Assembly (NCBI GenBank): GCA_020284085.1
Contig: JACEVL010000046.1
Location: 124,001-188,000 of the forward strand
Source: Aporrectodea caliginosa
Lineage: Eukaryota; Annelida; Clitellata; Crassiclitellata; Lumbricidae
Direction of reading: 5' to 3'
DNA length: 64,000 nt
Each line of letters begins with the position of its first letter. Position 1 is the stretch's first letter. Positions 10,101-20,759 of the stretch are shown here, in pieces. The notes beneath the pieces were generated by a model, which ran no database searches, was not told the DNA's origin, and saw only the letters and a list, made by a program, of their open reading frames with translations. The translations under genes and the position numbers were made by a program.

Positions 10101-13100
10101 CATGTGCTATCAAGTTCACACTACACGTATGTCAAACTGGTACACTCTGATTCGACTGAATTCGAAACTTTACCCCACCCGCTAGGTAAACCTCTCAAAG
10201 GCTCTAAAATGTTTTTCTTTTCTTTTACAGGGTTGACATTCAACGGGATATATTTCGTGGCTGCTGTTGCTGTTCTCTTTGGCGTCGCTTCTTCTCTGGT
10301 GGCTCTTATTCTCTGCCTTCGTCTTAGAAGAAAAAATTCAGGTCTGTTTACCCAGAGCTTCTCATTTGAGGCGATCGATCGATCGATCGATCTTCTTAAT
10401 CGATCGCCTAGCAAAGGTCTGGTCGATCGGTAAATCGATCGTGCTCGATGAGTTAGACTCCAAGAGGAACCTGGAGCCAGACCATTATTTTATTTATCTT
10501 AGATGTGAAAGTTCAGGCTATGATCGATACAACATTGCATCGACAAGCAGAAGAGGCTTATCGACCGTTAATAAGTCGAGGGCTGAGAATTATAAGGCTC
10601 TATGTCCACTATATAGCATTTTTGAGTTATTGGTAGCATTGGAAAGATCTTTTTTCAGAGCTCTATGTCCTCCGAGACTCTAGTTTGTAGCTTGTTTAGA
10701 AGTTGAGATATTTTGAAAGTTATAAAGCTCTATGTCACACATTTCCATCTTTTTGAGAATTATTAAGCTCTATGTCCTACAGCAAATCAGATCGCTGCAT
10801 TCAAGCCACGTGATGTGAATCTATTCAGTATTAGGCCTATTAGGCTCATGTCAACAAAGTGGCGGCTCGTTCACATTGGGTATCACGGAAAAAATTAACT
10901 GATTTAGAATTTCTAGCTCTCACACAGGATGAAGGGGGATAAAGATAATAATTTTACATATAGTTTAACCCTAGGGCTACCAAGCTTTTTTGTAACACGG
11001 ACTACCAAGGGGGGTGGTTACCACCCCCCCTGGATTTCGTGTTTGGTTTCACATATCATAACTTGTAATATAGCAATGGATTCAGCATTCATTTCTGCAC
11101 AGAATGGTATACTTAGTTGTACATTATGTGAATGCAACTCGAAATTACATCACTTTTAACAACGGAACCCATTAATTAGCAATATTGTATATTATTGCGT
11201 ACATTTTGTACTTTTTGGATAAACAAATATAAGATTATGTGTGTTTTGAAACTAATCTATGTATAAAAGATACACAAAATCATCCCTACACATGTTTATA
11301 TAGTATAAATGTACATCCATACATATATATCCATACATATATATCGGTTTACGTTGTAATGCTGTATTCGGCCATTTTCACACAGATTACGCGTATTATT
11401 ATTTATTTTGATCACTTCCGGTATTCAAAAGACAAAGATGTAGGTATGCAAATGAAGCCCTTCATTCCCTCTAAAGAATGGTATCTTTGTTTCTCTTCCA
11501 GGAAGACAAATGAATACGCTACAGACAAAAACTAAGGGGGAGTTCTTCCATTCAGCCATTTTTCACGCATATTACGCGTATTATTATTTATTTTGAGCAC
11601 TTCCGGTTGCCTCAGGTCAACTCAGTGACCATAGAAATGTAGCCCCACATTCCCTCTATAGAATGCTATAATTTGTGTCTCTTAATATTAAATGACGGAT
11701 AAGATATAGTCGAAAATCTAGGGGGTGGTATCCACCCCCTGGTGCCTCGGGTATATTGGGTATAACTTTTGAATGGTGTGAGATATCATCTCACATTTTA
11801 CCTCAAAACGTGTGTAAATGAACCCCTACAGCTGCCTAAAAGGTCAAATTTTTATTCCATACGGAAAAAGTTTGAGATGGAAAAAACCTGGGGGGGGTGG
11901 CAACCACCCCCTTGGTAGCCCGAGGGTTAATTGAAGATTTCTTCACTGTATAAAATTATACGTGGTATTTCTATAGTTTTGAAGGATTTGTAGAGTGCAC
12001 TGCTCATTATAATATTATAGGCTAAGTCAAGCCGTACCTTTAACACATCGAATAGAGGTCGATGCTGTAACACTCATTCGTTAACTCTTCTGTAGATGTA
12101 ACCGTAGCATTAACTAACTATGCACTGCAAATTACTAAAATCTGTGCTCGTTAATTATGTATATAATCGGTGCCTTAGTCAAGAAGACTTGCAAAATAAG
12201 GTCCGACTAAATATGGACCAACAAACAGTTACAGTCACTCGTACCAACAGACGAAACATTTCACTTTGAAGGAGACACATGTACTGTAAATTTTAGTCTG
12301 TAAAAGATTTCATGTTATGCGAGACATGCGGTCAATTCCAGGGATGTTCGTGCGAAACTAGAATGTCTGGTGAAGCAAATGAGTATTAATATAATAAGAA
12401 AGGAAACCATCCAGCATCATCAGAAGCCAAACAGGATGACAATAACAAAAATAGGAAAGGAAAACAGTCGGTAGCAACTTTGGTCAGCCAGATAACAGAA
12501 ATATTAGCAAGAAAGGAAAGCATTCATAAGCCAAGCAGGATGACACTAACAAAAATAGGAAAGGAAAACAGTCATTAGCAACTTTGGTCAGCCAGATAAC
12601 AGAAATATTAGCAAGAAAGGAAAGCATTCATAAGCCAAACAGGATGACACTAACAAAAATAGGAAAAGAAAACAGTCAGAAGCAACTTTGGTCAACCAGA
12701 TAACAGAAATATTAGCAAGAAAGGAAAGCATTCAGCAGCATCAAAAGCTACACAGGATGACATTAACAAAATGGGAAAAGAAAACAGTCAATAGCAACAT
12801 CTTTAAAACTTTAACAGTACTGTGAAAGAACAATGTAATAACATTCATATAATAATTTCTCCTCAGTTGCTCCAAACCATTCTATAAATGTAATGTTACT
12901 ACGAGCTGCTATTAAGAGCATCACAATAAATTAACAACAGAAAAATCTAGATCAGTTAGGTCCTATTATAGCCTAACGTTGCATTAACAACATTGAGAAT
13001 TATTTTACTCTTATATCCAAAAGTGGCTCAAAAAAAGCTAAAATCAAGCCAATGATTTATATTATCTGAATGTCTGCTAATGATTTATATTATCTGAATG

Positions 13101-16100
13101 TCTGCTAAAACATGGGTCCACAAGATGCTTTAGCCGAAAAACACATTGAGAATAAGAAATCTGTTTGTTTCATGCTCTCACGCTAATTCCACCTTTAACC
13201 CATTTTAGCCCACAGTTCCACTTCTGGAACAAGGGGGATAAAATGTCACGGGTTACGTACTTTGAACTTCCCACCGGAAGTAATGGACAGGAAGTGCTTA
13301 GCAATAAACAATACATCAATTTTTGGTGAAACTTCATTGAAATTCTTTGTAATTAATCAATTACAATTTTTTTACTTTTTACATTAATTATTTCCTGTTT
13401 CCGTTGGAAATGTCCAGAAGAAGGTAATTATTATAATGTCATTACTTATTTCAAATTTTAATTTCATAACTAATTTCAACGGGAATTACTGTATAGAAAT
13501 TAGTGTAATACATAGAAATTGTCTAAAAGAAATTATCCTGAGGAATTTAGTTCTTTGAACTTTATGTTCCATATGTGGAGCTGTGGGAACCAGCAGCACC
13601 ATGGCTAATTGAAATTTGTATTTTTGCTTTCTGTACTCTATGCAATCAAAACGCTCAATAATTCACATACTAACTGCAAATGGAATAATAGTTATGGAAG
13701 GGGACATATGTATCAAGACTTTGTATCCTTCTATTGGCAACTGTATAACAGCAGTAACAATTATATGTCCTGTTTATGCACACTGTACAGAAAATATACG
13801 GTAAAGGAAGTGCTGGATGCACTTGACGATCACGAAGATTTCGCAAGTGCTGACATTTTTATTGATCCTCCTCGAGATGGAGTTGACAGTGAAGAAGACA
13901 GTGGAGACGAAGATGAAGGAGGTAACATGAATAACCTAAGTGGCCGTCAACTCATGAGCGCCTGCCAAGGAAGATTGCGAACAAGAAGTAATGAAATCGT
14001 TGAAATGGGAGGTGAAGATTTGGCAACTGGTGACGACGAATTTAGTGGTGATCCCGTGGAATGTGACGATGTAAGTGAAGTCGCTGATTCAGTAACAATT
14101 ACTGAATCTGCTGCGAAAGCAGTCACAACCACAAAACGGAAAACGTTGATTCCACGCAAATGGGTAAAAAAAGACATCCAACCAAACTGGCCTGACTTCA
14201 ACATTCCAGAAAAATCATTCACAATTCCATTGGATCCAGTGACAGCATTTGAATTTTTCTTTGACGATGACATTTGCACCTTTTTGGCCGAGATGACAAC
14301 ACTGTACGGAAGAGAGGTAAAGCATGACCATGCTTTTGAGACTGATGCTGAAGAAATAAGATGTTTCTTGGCCATTCTTCTGTTATCTGGGTATGTCGAT
14401 GTGCCGAGATGGAGAATGTTTTGGGAGGTGGACACTGAAACGTTCAATTCCGCAGTTTCACGTGCAATGCGGCGCAACCGTTTTGACACAATCAAGCGTT
14501 ACCTTCACTGTTCAGATAACAGCCATCTCCCAGATAATGACAGATTTGGCAAGATGAGATCTCTCATGACGATGCTGAATGAACGCTATCTGAACTTTGC
14601 AAATCTGAAAGAACACATCTGTGTTGATGAGAGTATGGCGCCATATTACGGTAAACATGGAGCGAAACAGTATATCCATGGTAAACCTGTGAAGTTTGGC
14701 TTCAAGTTCTGGTGTCTCTGTGACCGGTTTGGCTATCTAATTCAATTTGATCCGTACCAAGGTGCGAGCGGTCCTGCTTTTGACAAGAATATTGGTCTGG
14801 GTGCAAGTGTTGTCCTAGATTTGGTATCTGAATTGCCGAGCGTGGTTCCTTTCAAAATATTTGGTGACAGGTATTTCAGTTCACCAAAACTTCTACAACA
14901 TCTTCTGGAAAGAGGTTTTGGCTATACGGGTACTGTCATGGTCAACAGAACAGAAAAATGCCCTGTCAGTCTTCCAAAAAAATCAACGAGAGGATCAATG
15001 GATTACAGAACTGACGTCAACACTGACAGTCTAGTGGTTGCATGGAATGACCACTCCCCAGTTCACATACTGAGCAATGTTTACGGAGTCAATCCAATTA
15101 CATCTTGTCTTCGATGGAACAAATCTGAGAAAAGGAAAATTCCGATCGACATGCCATTTCTTGTGTCTATGTACAACACTTACATGGGCGGAGTGGATCG
15201 CATGGATCAGAACATTGGAAATTATAGAGTTGCTATGAGATCTAAGAAGTGGTGGTGGGCTGTCTTTGTGTTTTGTTTGGAAACTAGCGTCCACAATGCA
15301 TGGCAATTGTATCGCGAAAGTACGGAAGGAAAAGAAATGCCATTGGATTTATTGAAGTTCCGACGAAACATTGTGTTGACCTATTTGCAGAAATACGGAG
15401 TTGAACCTACAACTTCCGGACGGCCCGCGGAATCAAGCAGTCACAAAACATTTTCAAAGAAAGTGTTACGAGGGATTCGTTTCGATAGCAAGTCACACTA
15501 CCTTGTAGCAGCTTCGAAGCAAAACCGTTGTGCTAACTGCAAGAAGAATACGAAAAAGAAGTGTGCAAAGTGCAACATTAATCTCCATGAAAGTTGCTTC
15601 CCACACTTTCACAAAACCCACTAGACATGCAAGCTGTGAATTTTTTGCTGTTTAGCTTCACTAGAAACTTCATCAGAACTAAATAAGAAATTATCTTACA
15701 ACAATGTTCATGTACCCTGACATTCCCACAGTTCCACTTCTGGAACAAACATATTTTGTGCAAATTTCTATGGAAAAAATATAATTAAATTTCACAGAAT
15801 ATTTTTCCTCTTCATTTTGTCACTAAAGCAATAGTGTAAAAGAATAAAAATGAGAAAAAAAAATTCGGGCTAAAATGGGTTAAAACTGTTATGTTTGTTC
15901 GGTGTTTAATGGATTATAACTTATAATTCTCAGCCCTCACATTCTGTACATTGAGTGTTATATGGCTCTATGTCCATTTTATACATGGGTCATTCTTTAC
16001 AAAAATTCATAAAAAATTTTGCGCGTTTTGTTTGCAGCCTTTTGCTCTGTAGCCTACAATGATAGATACTGTATTAATAAAAGAACAAAAGCAGTCAGTT

Positions 16101-17774
16101 ACATTTGTAATATTTTCAATATTCTTTTTGTGTTTGTATGGCTGTATGCTGAACTTTCAAATTCGAATATCTCGGAATTGTACTTTTTGGACATAGAGCC
16201 TTATAATTCTCAGCCCTCGAAGTGTTGCGTATTCTCAGCAGTTAAAGGATAACAAGGTTACTAAACTTAACACTCGCGCACCCATTGTTAGTCAACGTTG
16301 AGCCAGTGACTGCTAGGCAACGTTGGAATTTGGTCCAACATTGAACCAATGTGGCATCGTAAAATAGGGCCTACACTGTTGTCATCCTATGCTCACTCCA
16401 ACAGCGTCAACGCCACCCTCAAACAACCACAACATACCCATCCCTGCCTCAAATTATACGATTACATCAGGCTCACACACTTCGTTTGTTTTAAAGAAAG
16501 TTAGTTTATTGCCACTTGTACTCAAATTGGAGGAAAGTAGTTCAGATGTGTTGGCTGAAAACTAGGCAAATTTTCCTACGCTAGGCCAATTGCTTTTGAT
16601 CAAGCAACAGGTTAACTGTCGCTACCCAACTCTATCGAATGAATGTCTTACGGCTTCACTGACCTTTTCAAAATTTAATGTCAACCGATTGTGTGGAAGG
16701 TTCAGAATATGGTGTTCTATCACAGGTGTAAACCTTAGTAGAGGCTTCGTAAACTGTATGCTTTCATTTGGTTATTGCAAGACATTCAAACAAATTGGAG
16801 TTATAGTTAAATGCCAGTAGGCTATTAAGGCAAATCTTTAGCTAAATCAGACTTCCTATGTGTCAAATAAATTGGACTAGGCCTACTCTGTGAAAATTAT
16901 CCAGCATATTTTAGAGTTTCGTAAGAATGAATTTTATCTATAATTCTGTGAATAAAATATTGATTGCTGATATGTTACTTTGATTATAGTAAGTCAGATA
17001 TATAAAGAAATTGATGCACAAAGTATAATTTGCTGTTTCTTTGAAAAAGAACTTTCAACGGCCATGGCAGATCTTAACCGAACGGAACCTTTAGCAAACG
17101 AGTACGACTTGATACCCTACGCATGCACTGATGGCTACGACACAATTGAAGAAGTGACCGAAAAGGACGACATCCTCTTCCATAATTTTCCCCCACGACA
17201 TGGTCCTCTACCATCCCCTCACAACTCGGGATTAGCACCCGTTGAATATAGGCATCCAGGCGTCGACTCGAGAATGGATCATAAGAAGCAGTCAGAAAGT
17301 GGTGTTGATGGAGAGAAGCTGCTCTTCAATGCATACGAAACAGCAACAGACGACTCGAAACTTTCAGATGAGAAAGCCTTACGTAGAAAACCAATATTGA
17401 CTCCCAACGATTATCATGACTTAAGAGCATCAGTCTCTAAAGACATCGTCGATGACAGTGAGGAAATTCCATCCGCTTACCTGAAAATATCCGAAGCAAC
17501 ATCACTATCAACGAATTCCAATGCCGTAGAAATTGTTCCAGGAGAGCATTCCAGCAGAATACCAGCATTAGGTTCTAACCCATATCCTGTCTCATCAGCT
17601 GAAGTTGATAAAGATAGGGAAGATGAAAACAAGGAAATGTCATCCACTTATCTTACGGTTAGAGACGTATCCTCTCAAGCAACTAATGCTAATACGAGTA
17701 CTAAAGAAACTATTGTAGAAGGAGAAGTAGCATCAACGTATTTAACTACTAGGGACATGGACTCTTCAAAGTGA
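7110..17774 (+). CDS. Gene B1: Ig-Ig-TM receptor with ITAM-like and ITIM-like tail
   Basis: Five proposed exons, all phase 1: 7110-7149, 8177-8512, 8964-9410, 10231-10341, 17050-17774, giving about 552 aa. Residues 1-20 signal peptide; 14-125 V-like Ig (C37, W48, DAGIYTC ending C106); 126-274 C2-like Ig (C151, W165, C209) homologous to the second Ig domain of A2; membrane helix about 281-303; cytoplasmic tail from 304. The tail has YDLI-x7-YDTI (Y330, Y341), which fits ITAM spacing, and SAYLKI (Y455), STYLTV (Y512) and STYLTT (Y542), the first two fitting the ITIM consensus. Such motifs in metazoan receptors recruit SH2 proteins after phosphorylation. B1 is divergent from A1 and has a B2 paralogue. 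The last intron is 6.7 kb and filled by transposons; extra small exons there cannot be excluded. The last exon could instead start at 17071. Ligand unknown. Confidence 0.75.
7735..7900. repeat. TATG microsatellite in B1 intron 1
   Basis: Imperfect run of TATG/CATG units. Confidence 0.9.
7890..8052 (+). mobile_element. CR1/L2-like LINE 3' end
   Basis: Decayed reverse-transcriptase C-terminus (WNGL..., RLLP..., KSFLF) then the shared tail GAGCGCCTCTGAGTAG and an AATG end. It lies in intron 1, ending about 125 bases before the V exon. Confidence 0.65.
8177..8512 (+). CDS. B1 exon 2: V-like Ig domain
   Basis: Acceptor ATCCAG before 8177 and donor GTGAGT after 8512, phase 1 at both ends, 112 codons. 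Contains the Cys, Trp and DAGIYTC landmarks and ends AQLIVL(G), matching the AKLIVL(G) end of the A-type V exon. Confidence 0.85.
8964..9410 (+). CDS. B1 exon 3: C2-like Ig domain and stalk
   Basis: Acceptor TTGCAG before 8964, donor GTAAGT after 9410, phase 1, 149 codons. WFKCSV ... MEWR ... CNVSC marks the Ig fold; the pattern C-S-V-x5-P-x2-EWR is shared with A2 exon 36317-36622. Several N-x-S/T sites. The last 40 residues form a stalk. Confidence 0.85.
9466..9566 (+). mobile_element. LINE 3' end fragment
   Basis: Encodes the usual LTEDRRRWRN...HDAADPR end of a non-LTR reverse transcriptase and an AGAAC tail. A sister copy lies at 40153-40243. Confidence 0.7.
9567..10230. other. B1 intron 3, nothing recognised
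   Basis: AT-rich intron sequence with a short TTCGATTCGAAAA-type repeat near 9640-9700. It ends in a strong pyrimidine tract before the membrane exon. Confidence 0.5.
10231..10341 (+). CDS. B1 exon 4: transmembrane segment
   Basis: Long pyrimidine tract and TTTACAG before 10231. 37 codons encode a hydrophobic helix (YFVAAVAVLFGVASSLVALIL) followed by LRLRRK, the expected stop-transfer basic cluster. The donor GTCTGT is weak; phase 1. Confidence 0.75.
10370..10394. repeat. GATC microsatellite
   Basis: Short CGAT/GATC run just after the TM exon donor, followed by scattered further GATCG copies to about 10445. Confidence 0.8.
10969..11926. mobile_element. TTAA-flanked foldback element with G-rich hairpins
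   Basis: TTAA at 10965-10968 and 11927-11930. Ends CCCTAGGGCTACCAAG and CTTGGTAGCCCGAGGG are inverted matches with one difference. Three hairpins of form GGGGGTGG-nnn-CCACCCCC lie at 11009-11029, 11721-11739 and 11890-11911. No transposase; TTAA suggests mobilisation by a piggyBac- or Kolobok-type enzyme. Confidence 0.75.
12395..12800. repeat. 104-bp tandem repeat, four copies
   Basis: Units begin AAGAAAGGAAAGCATTC; the second and third start at 12509 and 12613. The outer copies are more diverged. Confidence 0.85.
13199..15879 (+). mobile_element. Intact autonomous piggyBac transposon
   Basis: Flanked by TTAA (13195-13198 and 15880-15883), the piggyBac target duplication. Terminal inverted repeats CCCATTTTAGCCC match over 13 bases. 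A palindrome GTTCCACTTCTGGAAC occurs inside both ends (near 13214 and 15730), a possible transposase-binding site. One uninterrupted transposase frame lies inside. It sits in the last intron of B1 in the same orientation. Confidence 0.92.
13609..15624 (+). CDS. piggyBac transposase (DDE_Tnp_1_7 family)
   Basis: 671 codons with no stop or frameshift. An acidic, low-complexity N-terminus (to about residue 155) precedes the catalytic core, about residues 205-590. Catalytic aspartates: D340 in CVDES, D420 in GDRYF, D530 in GGVDRMDQ, with D533 nearby, matching the DDD arrangement of piggyBac. The C-terminus (about 642-668) has a Cys/His-rich zinc-binding region (CANCKK...KCAKC...HESC...HFH) typical of the family. 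The true start may be a later Met, since the first 65 residues look unlike the family. It cuts and pastes at TTAA without leaving footprints. Probably functional or recently so. Confidence 0.92.
   Translation: MKFVFLLSVLYAIKTLNNSHTNCKWNNSYGRGHMYQDFVSFYWQLYNSSNNYMSCLCTLYRKYTVKEVLDALDDHEDFASADIFIDPPRDGVDSEEDSGDEDEGGNMNNLSGRQLMSACQGRLRTRSNEIVEMGGEDLATGDDEFSGDPVECDDVSEVADSVTITESAAKAVTTTKRKTLIPRKWVKKDIQPNWPDFNIPEKSFTIPLDPVTAFEFFFDDDICTFLAEMTTLYGREVKHDHAFETDAEEIRCFLAILLLSGYVDVPRWRMFWEVDTETFNSAVSRAMRRNRFDTIKRYLHCSDNSHLPDNDRFGKMRSLMTMLNERYLNFANLKEHICVDESMAPYYGKHGAKQYIHGKPVKFGFKFWCLCDRFGYLIQFDPYQGASGPAFDKNIGLGASVVLDLVSELPSVVPFKIFGDRYFSSPKLLQHLLERGFGYTGTVMVNRTEKCPVSLPKKSTRGSMDYRTDVNTDSLVVAWNDHSPVHILSNVYGVNPITSCLRWNKSEKRKIPIDMPFLVSMYNTYMGGVDRMDQNIGNYRVAMRSKKWWWAVFVFCLETSVHNAWQLYRESTEGKEMPLDLLKFRRNIVLTYLQKYGVEPTTSGRPAESSSHKTFSKKVLRGIRFDSKSHYLVAASKQNRCANCKKNTKKKCAKCNINLHESCFPHFHKTH
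16221..17049. other. End of B1 intron 4
   Basis: AT-rich, no gene recognised. Ends with a pyrimidine-rich stretch before the tail exon. Confidence 0.5.
17050..17774 (+). CDS. B1 exon 5: cytoplasmic signalling tail
   Basis: Acceptor either AAAAAG before 17050 or GGCAG before 17071; both give phase 1. 241 codons to TGA. Acidic and Ser/Thr-rich, without a globular domain. YDLI (17103-17114) and YDTI (17136-17147) are separated by seven residues. YETA at 17334. A roughly 15-residue unit, E-x2-S-[AT]-YL-[KT]-x, occurs three times at 17472, 17643 and 17733. Confidence 0.75.
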
Positions 17775-18353
17775 CAATGGATTTTGGCTGATTTCCCAAC
17801 AAAACATTATTACAGCATATTCTTAATGTGGGGCGTGTTGCTGAAACCGGAAATAGATAAGTGAAATGTAATCTAGTATTTTATTTATAATTTACAATGG
17901 TGACGTAATCGGAAGGCATCAGGCTTAGCAATAGTGCATATTCCAGTGTAAGAATTAAACGTACAGCTTGTAAACTAAGAAACTGTTGGACTTATTTCTT
18001 TACTTATAGGCTAATCGATTTTTATAAAATATCTTATAGTAAGCGTAAATAGGGACTTCTAAGTATCTCAGAGTAGACCATAAACTCAAAATTTCAAAAG
18101 TGCTAAACACAGGGCACCAGCTTATTCCAATGCATATTTTAACAGATTTGGACTACTGGGACAAAGTTCGCTACACGACTTACAATGTTATTAGAAACTA
18201 GAGTATTAGCCTACCTGGAGCAAATCACCAAAACTATTGCGACAAATCCTAAAACGACTGGGGCAAATCCTAAAACTACTGGGACATTAATTTTGTCCCA
18301 GTAGTTACACAGTTAAAATATGCACTGGCTTATTCACAAGCGCTTTGCGTTTA
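17775..18353. other. B1 3' flank
   Basis: Probable 3' UTR and intergenic DNA. No perfect AATAAA signal near the stop; an ATTAAA occurs near 17956. Around 18235-18300 there is an imperfect repeat with an ACTACTGGGAC core and an inverted copy. Confidence 0.4.
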
Positions 18354-18995
18354 GGGATGTTTCGTCAACGGACGATTCGTGAACGGACTGTTCGTCAAGG
18401 ACTAGGCTATTCGTCAAGTGGACGTTTCGTCAACGGACTGTTCGTCCAAGGGATATAGTAAACTTTTTCCATTGGAACCAGAAGATAGGCCTATTATATA
18501 ATTATGTCCTCGCTTGTGGGAGATTATGTAAGCCAATTTCTTGCACATAGGCCTATATCACGAGCTCTCAATTTAAATTGGAAGTTGGATTGATGAAAAT
18601 AATTATTTGGCTAGGCCTAAATAGAACTGGGATTGATAAAGGACATTCTTTGCTTAACTAGAAGTTTGATTGATGAAATAAATTATGTGCTTAAACAGAA
18701 GTTGGATTGATGAAACTAATTCTTTGCTTACATAGCAAGAATTATTTTTATCAATCCGACATCTATTTTCATCTATCCAACTTCTACTTTAAAAATTATT
18801 TTCATCAATCCAACTTCTATATTTATAAGGAAGAGTTATTATCATCAATCCAACATCAATTGTAGCCTATGTATTTTCGCACCTGCCTTCAAGCTATGGG
18901 TTAGCAATCCTTTTATTGGTCAACGAGAATTCATTATCGATTCCGTTTGACGAACAGTCCGTTGACGAACAGTCCGTTGACGAAACGTCCGCATA
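18354..18995. mobile_element. Foldback element with CGTCAACGGACTG arms
   Basis: Arms are tandem copies of CGTCAACGGACTGTTCGT (18366-18450) and the reverse complement (18945-18993). The middle carries minisatellite units with GGATTGATGAAAATAATT in both orientations, the same core as 2133-2821. No clear target duplication. Confidence 0.65.
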
Positions 18996-19054
18996 GGCCT
19001 AGGCTACCGCGCTTTTTGAAGTCCAAGGGTTTGGCAGCGCGATACTTAGCCTAA

Positions 19055-19175
19055 TACAGCGACACTTAATACAATGACACTTAATACCGGACAATTAATC
19101 CCGACGAAAATTACTCCCACAACAATTAATCCCGACGAAAATTACTCCCACACCAATTAATCCCGACGACAATTA
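19055..19175. repeat. 33-bp tandem repeat
   Basis: About three copies built on AATTAATCCCGACGAAAATT, preceded by shorter CTTAATACAG-type repeats. Confidence 0.75.
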
Positions 19176-19598
19176 ATTTAAAAGACCTTTAGCCTAATAC
19201 CTGTAAGTGCATGTAATTCCTCTACTCAGAAGTACGTAGGCTACGACTATTTGTACGACTATTGTTGTCCAGATAAAGATGACTCGTCTCAAGAATTCAA
19301 GACGGCTAAATGAAATTTAGTGAGATTCAATTTTCATGACCATGGTCTTTTCCCCAGCTTCTCTAGTAGACACCATCTCAACTTAGCCATGAAAGACCTA
19401 GGCCTATGCCACACAGGCTAGGCCGAACTCGCATAGGCCTACATGTATGAAAAAATGTTGATAAAACTCCTACTTTGTGTCATAGTGCTATATTAATTGC
19501 ATTCACACATGATTGTAGGCTATAATTATGCATTGTTTAAATCAGGTTTAAAATGTGGTATTTTGGTATAAAACCACATAATATTCTGTCTCCATAAT

Positions 19599-20107
19599 CA
19601 TAGGCGGAGACTTGGTCTTGGGTTTGTGGGAGACCGGTGAAGGAGCGGCCGAAGGACGATCGGCGAGGCGCGCATAGCCGAGTAGGGAGAGGGGTTTTTA
19701 AATTTTTTTGAATTTCCACACTGTAGGCTAATGGTAGCATTTTAAGCTGTCATCTGAGAAAAATTGCTCTATAATTTGAGTGCTGATAGGAACCAGCTGT
19801 CACTCGTAGCAAACATGTAGTTTGAGTTGTGTTTGAGTTTTGGGGAGGGGTCTGGGGAGGGGGATGTGACCCCTCCGCTATTGAAATTTTTTGAATTTCC
19901 ATACTGTAATGGTAGCATTTTAAGCTGTCATACGAACAAAATTTCTTTATTATTGAGTGCTGATAAGAACTAGCTGTCACTCATAGCTATTATTATTATA
20001 TTCATGAAATATTTCAGAAATATTGGGGGGGGGGATATAAGCAGCTCCGTCCCCCCACCTCAAGTTTCGGGGACCGTCCCCTCTGTCTCCCTAAGTCTCC
20101 GCCCCTG
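19599..20107. mobile_element. hAT-like MITE
   Basis: Ends CATAGGCGGAGACTTGG and, reversed, CAGGGGCGGAGACTTAGG. Flanking octamers TCCATAAT and TCCAAATT match at six of eight bases. The inside is a diverged internal duplication of about 180 bases. Old and non-autonomous. Confidence 0.6.
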
Positions 20108-20759
20108 TCCAAATTATAGTATGGTGCTGTGAATCAACTCTGGAACGTGTTTATTTTTAGCATATATTTTCAAACATCTAATTTATAATGTTCCCGCTTG
20201 AATGAAGTGATGCCTCTGGCTAAAAAGTTTTTTAATGTTTTTCTTGAAGCTAGAAAAGTTTCTTGCTTTTATCCACAAGATGAACAATGCACTGCCTGTT
20301 GGACATTATCCTGCTCACTATAATGATCGCATACAGAATTGGCAATGAAGTTCTCATTAATATAATTGATGTGGAGACATTGATTTCTGTTACTACTAAT
20401 CTCAAAGTGTACACCTGTTTCAATGTAGGCTTGCTGTAGCCTAGTTGCAGTGTCTCATTTTTGCTGTCTCAAATTTACAATCGTCGATTCTGTTCTTCCA
20501 GATTGAACGAATGGCTTTTATATGCAGTTAATATTAGCTCCAATTCTTAAACCTCACGATTGTCCAAGCACATTTAGCCTAAATTCAATAGAACGTGGGC
20601 GTCGACAAAAAATATGTAAATTTGGTTATAATTTCTATGTATGAAAGAACTAAAAGCAAAATGTCATAGAGGTAACAGCTAAACAATTGCTGATCCATCC
20701 TACGAAAGCACCAAACCTGCACATTTTGCAATCCCTGTGCACTGTGTAGGTCTTTCACT
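20108..20759. other. Intergenic DNA, nothing recognised
   Basis: AT-rich sequence between the convergent genes B1 and A2. No coding signal. Confidence 0.5.

Larger units (their letters stand above)
10576..16220. repeat. Inverted flanks around the B1 transposon nest
   Basis: The motif CGAGGGCTGAGAATTATAAG begins near 10576; its reverse complement ends near 16220, with matching sequence for about 30 bases. A further related copy is at 15925-15980. They may be the ends of an older element of about 5.6 kb that later received the TTAA element and piggyBac. No clean target duplication was found. Confidence 0.4.

Noticed and set aside
13947..14495. 182-codon open frame on the minus strand
   Set aside because: Antisense shadow of the piggyBac transposase, which has the family motifs on the plus strand.
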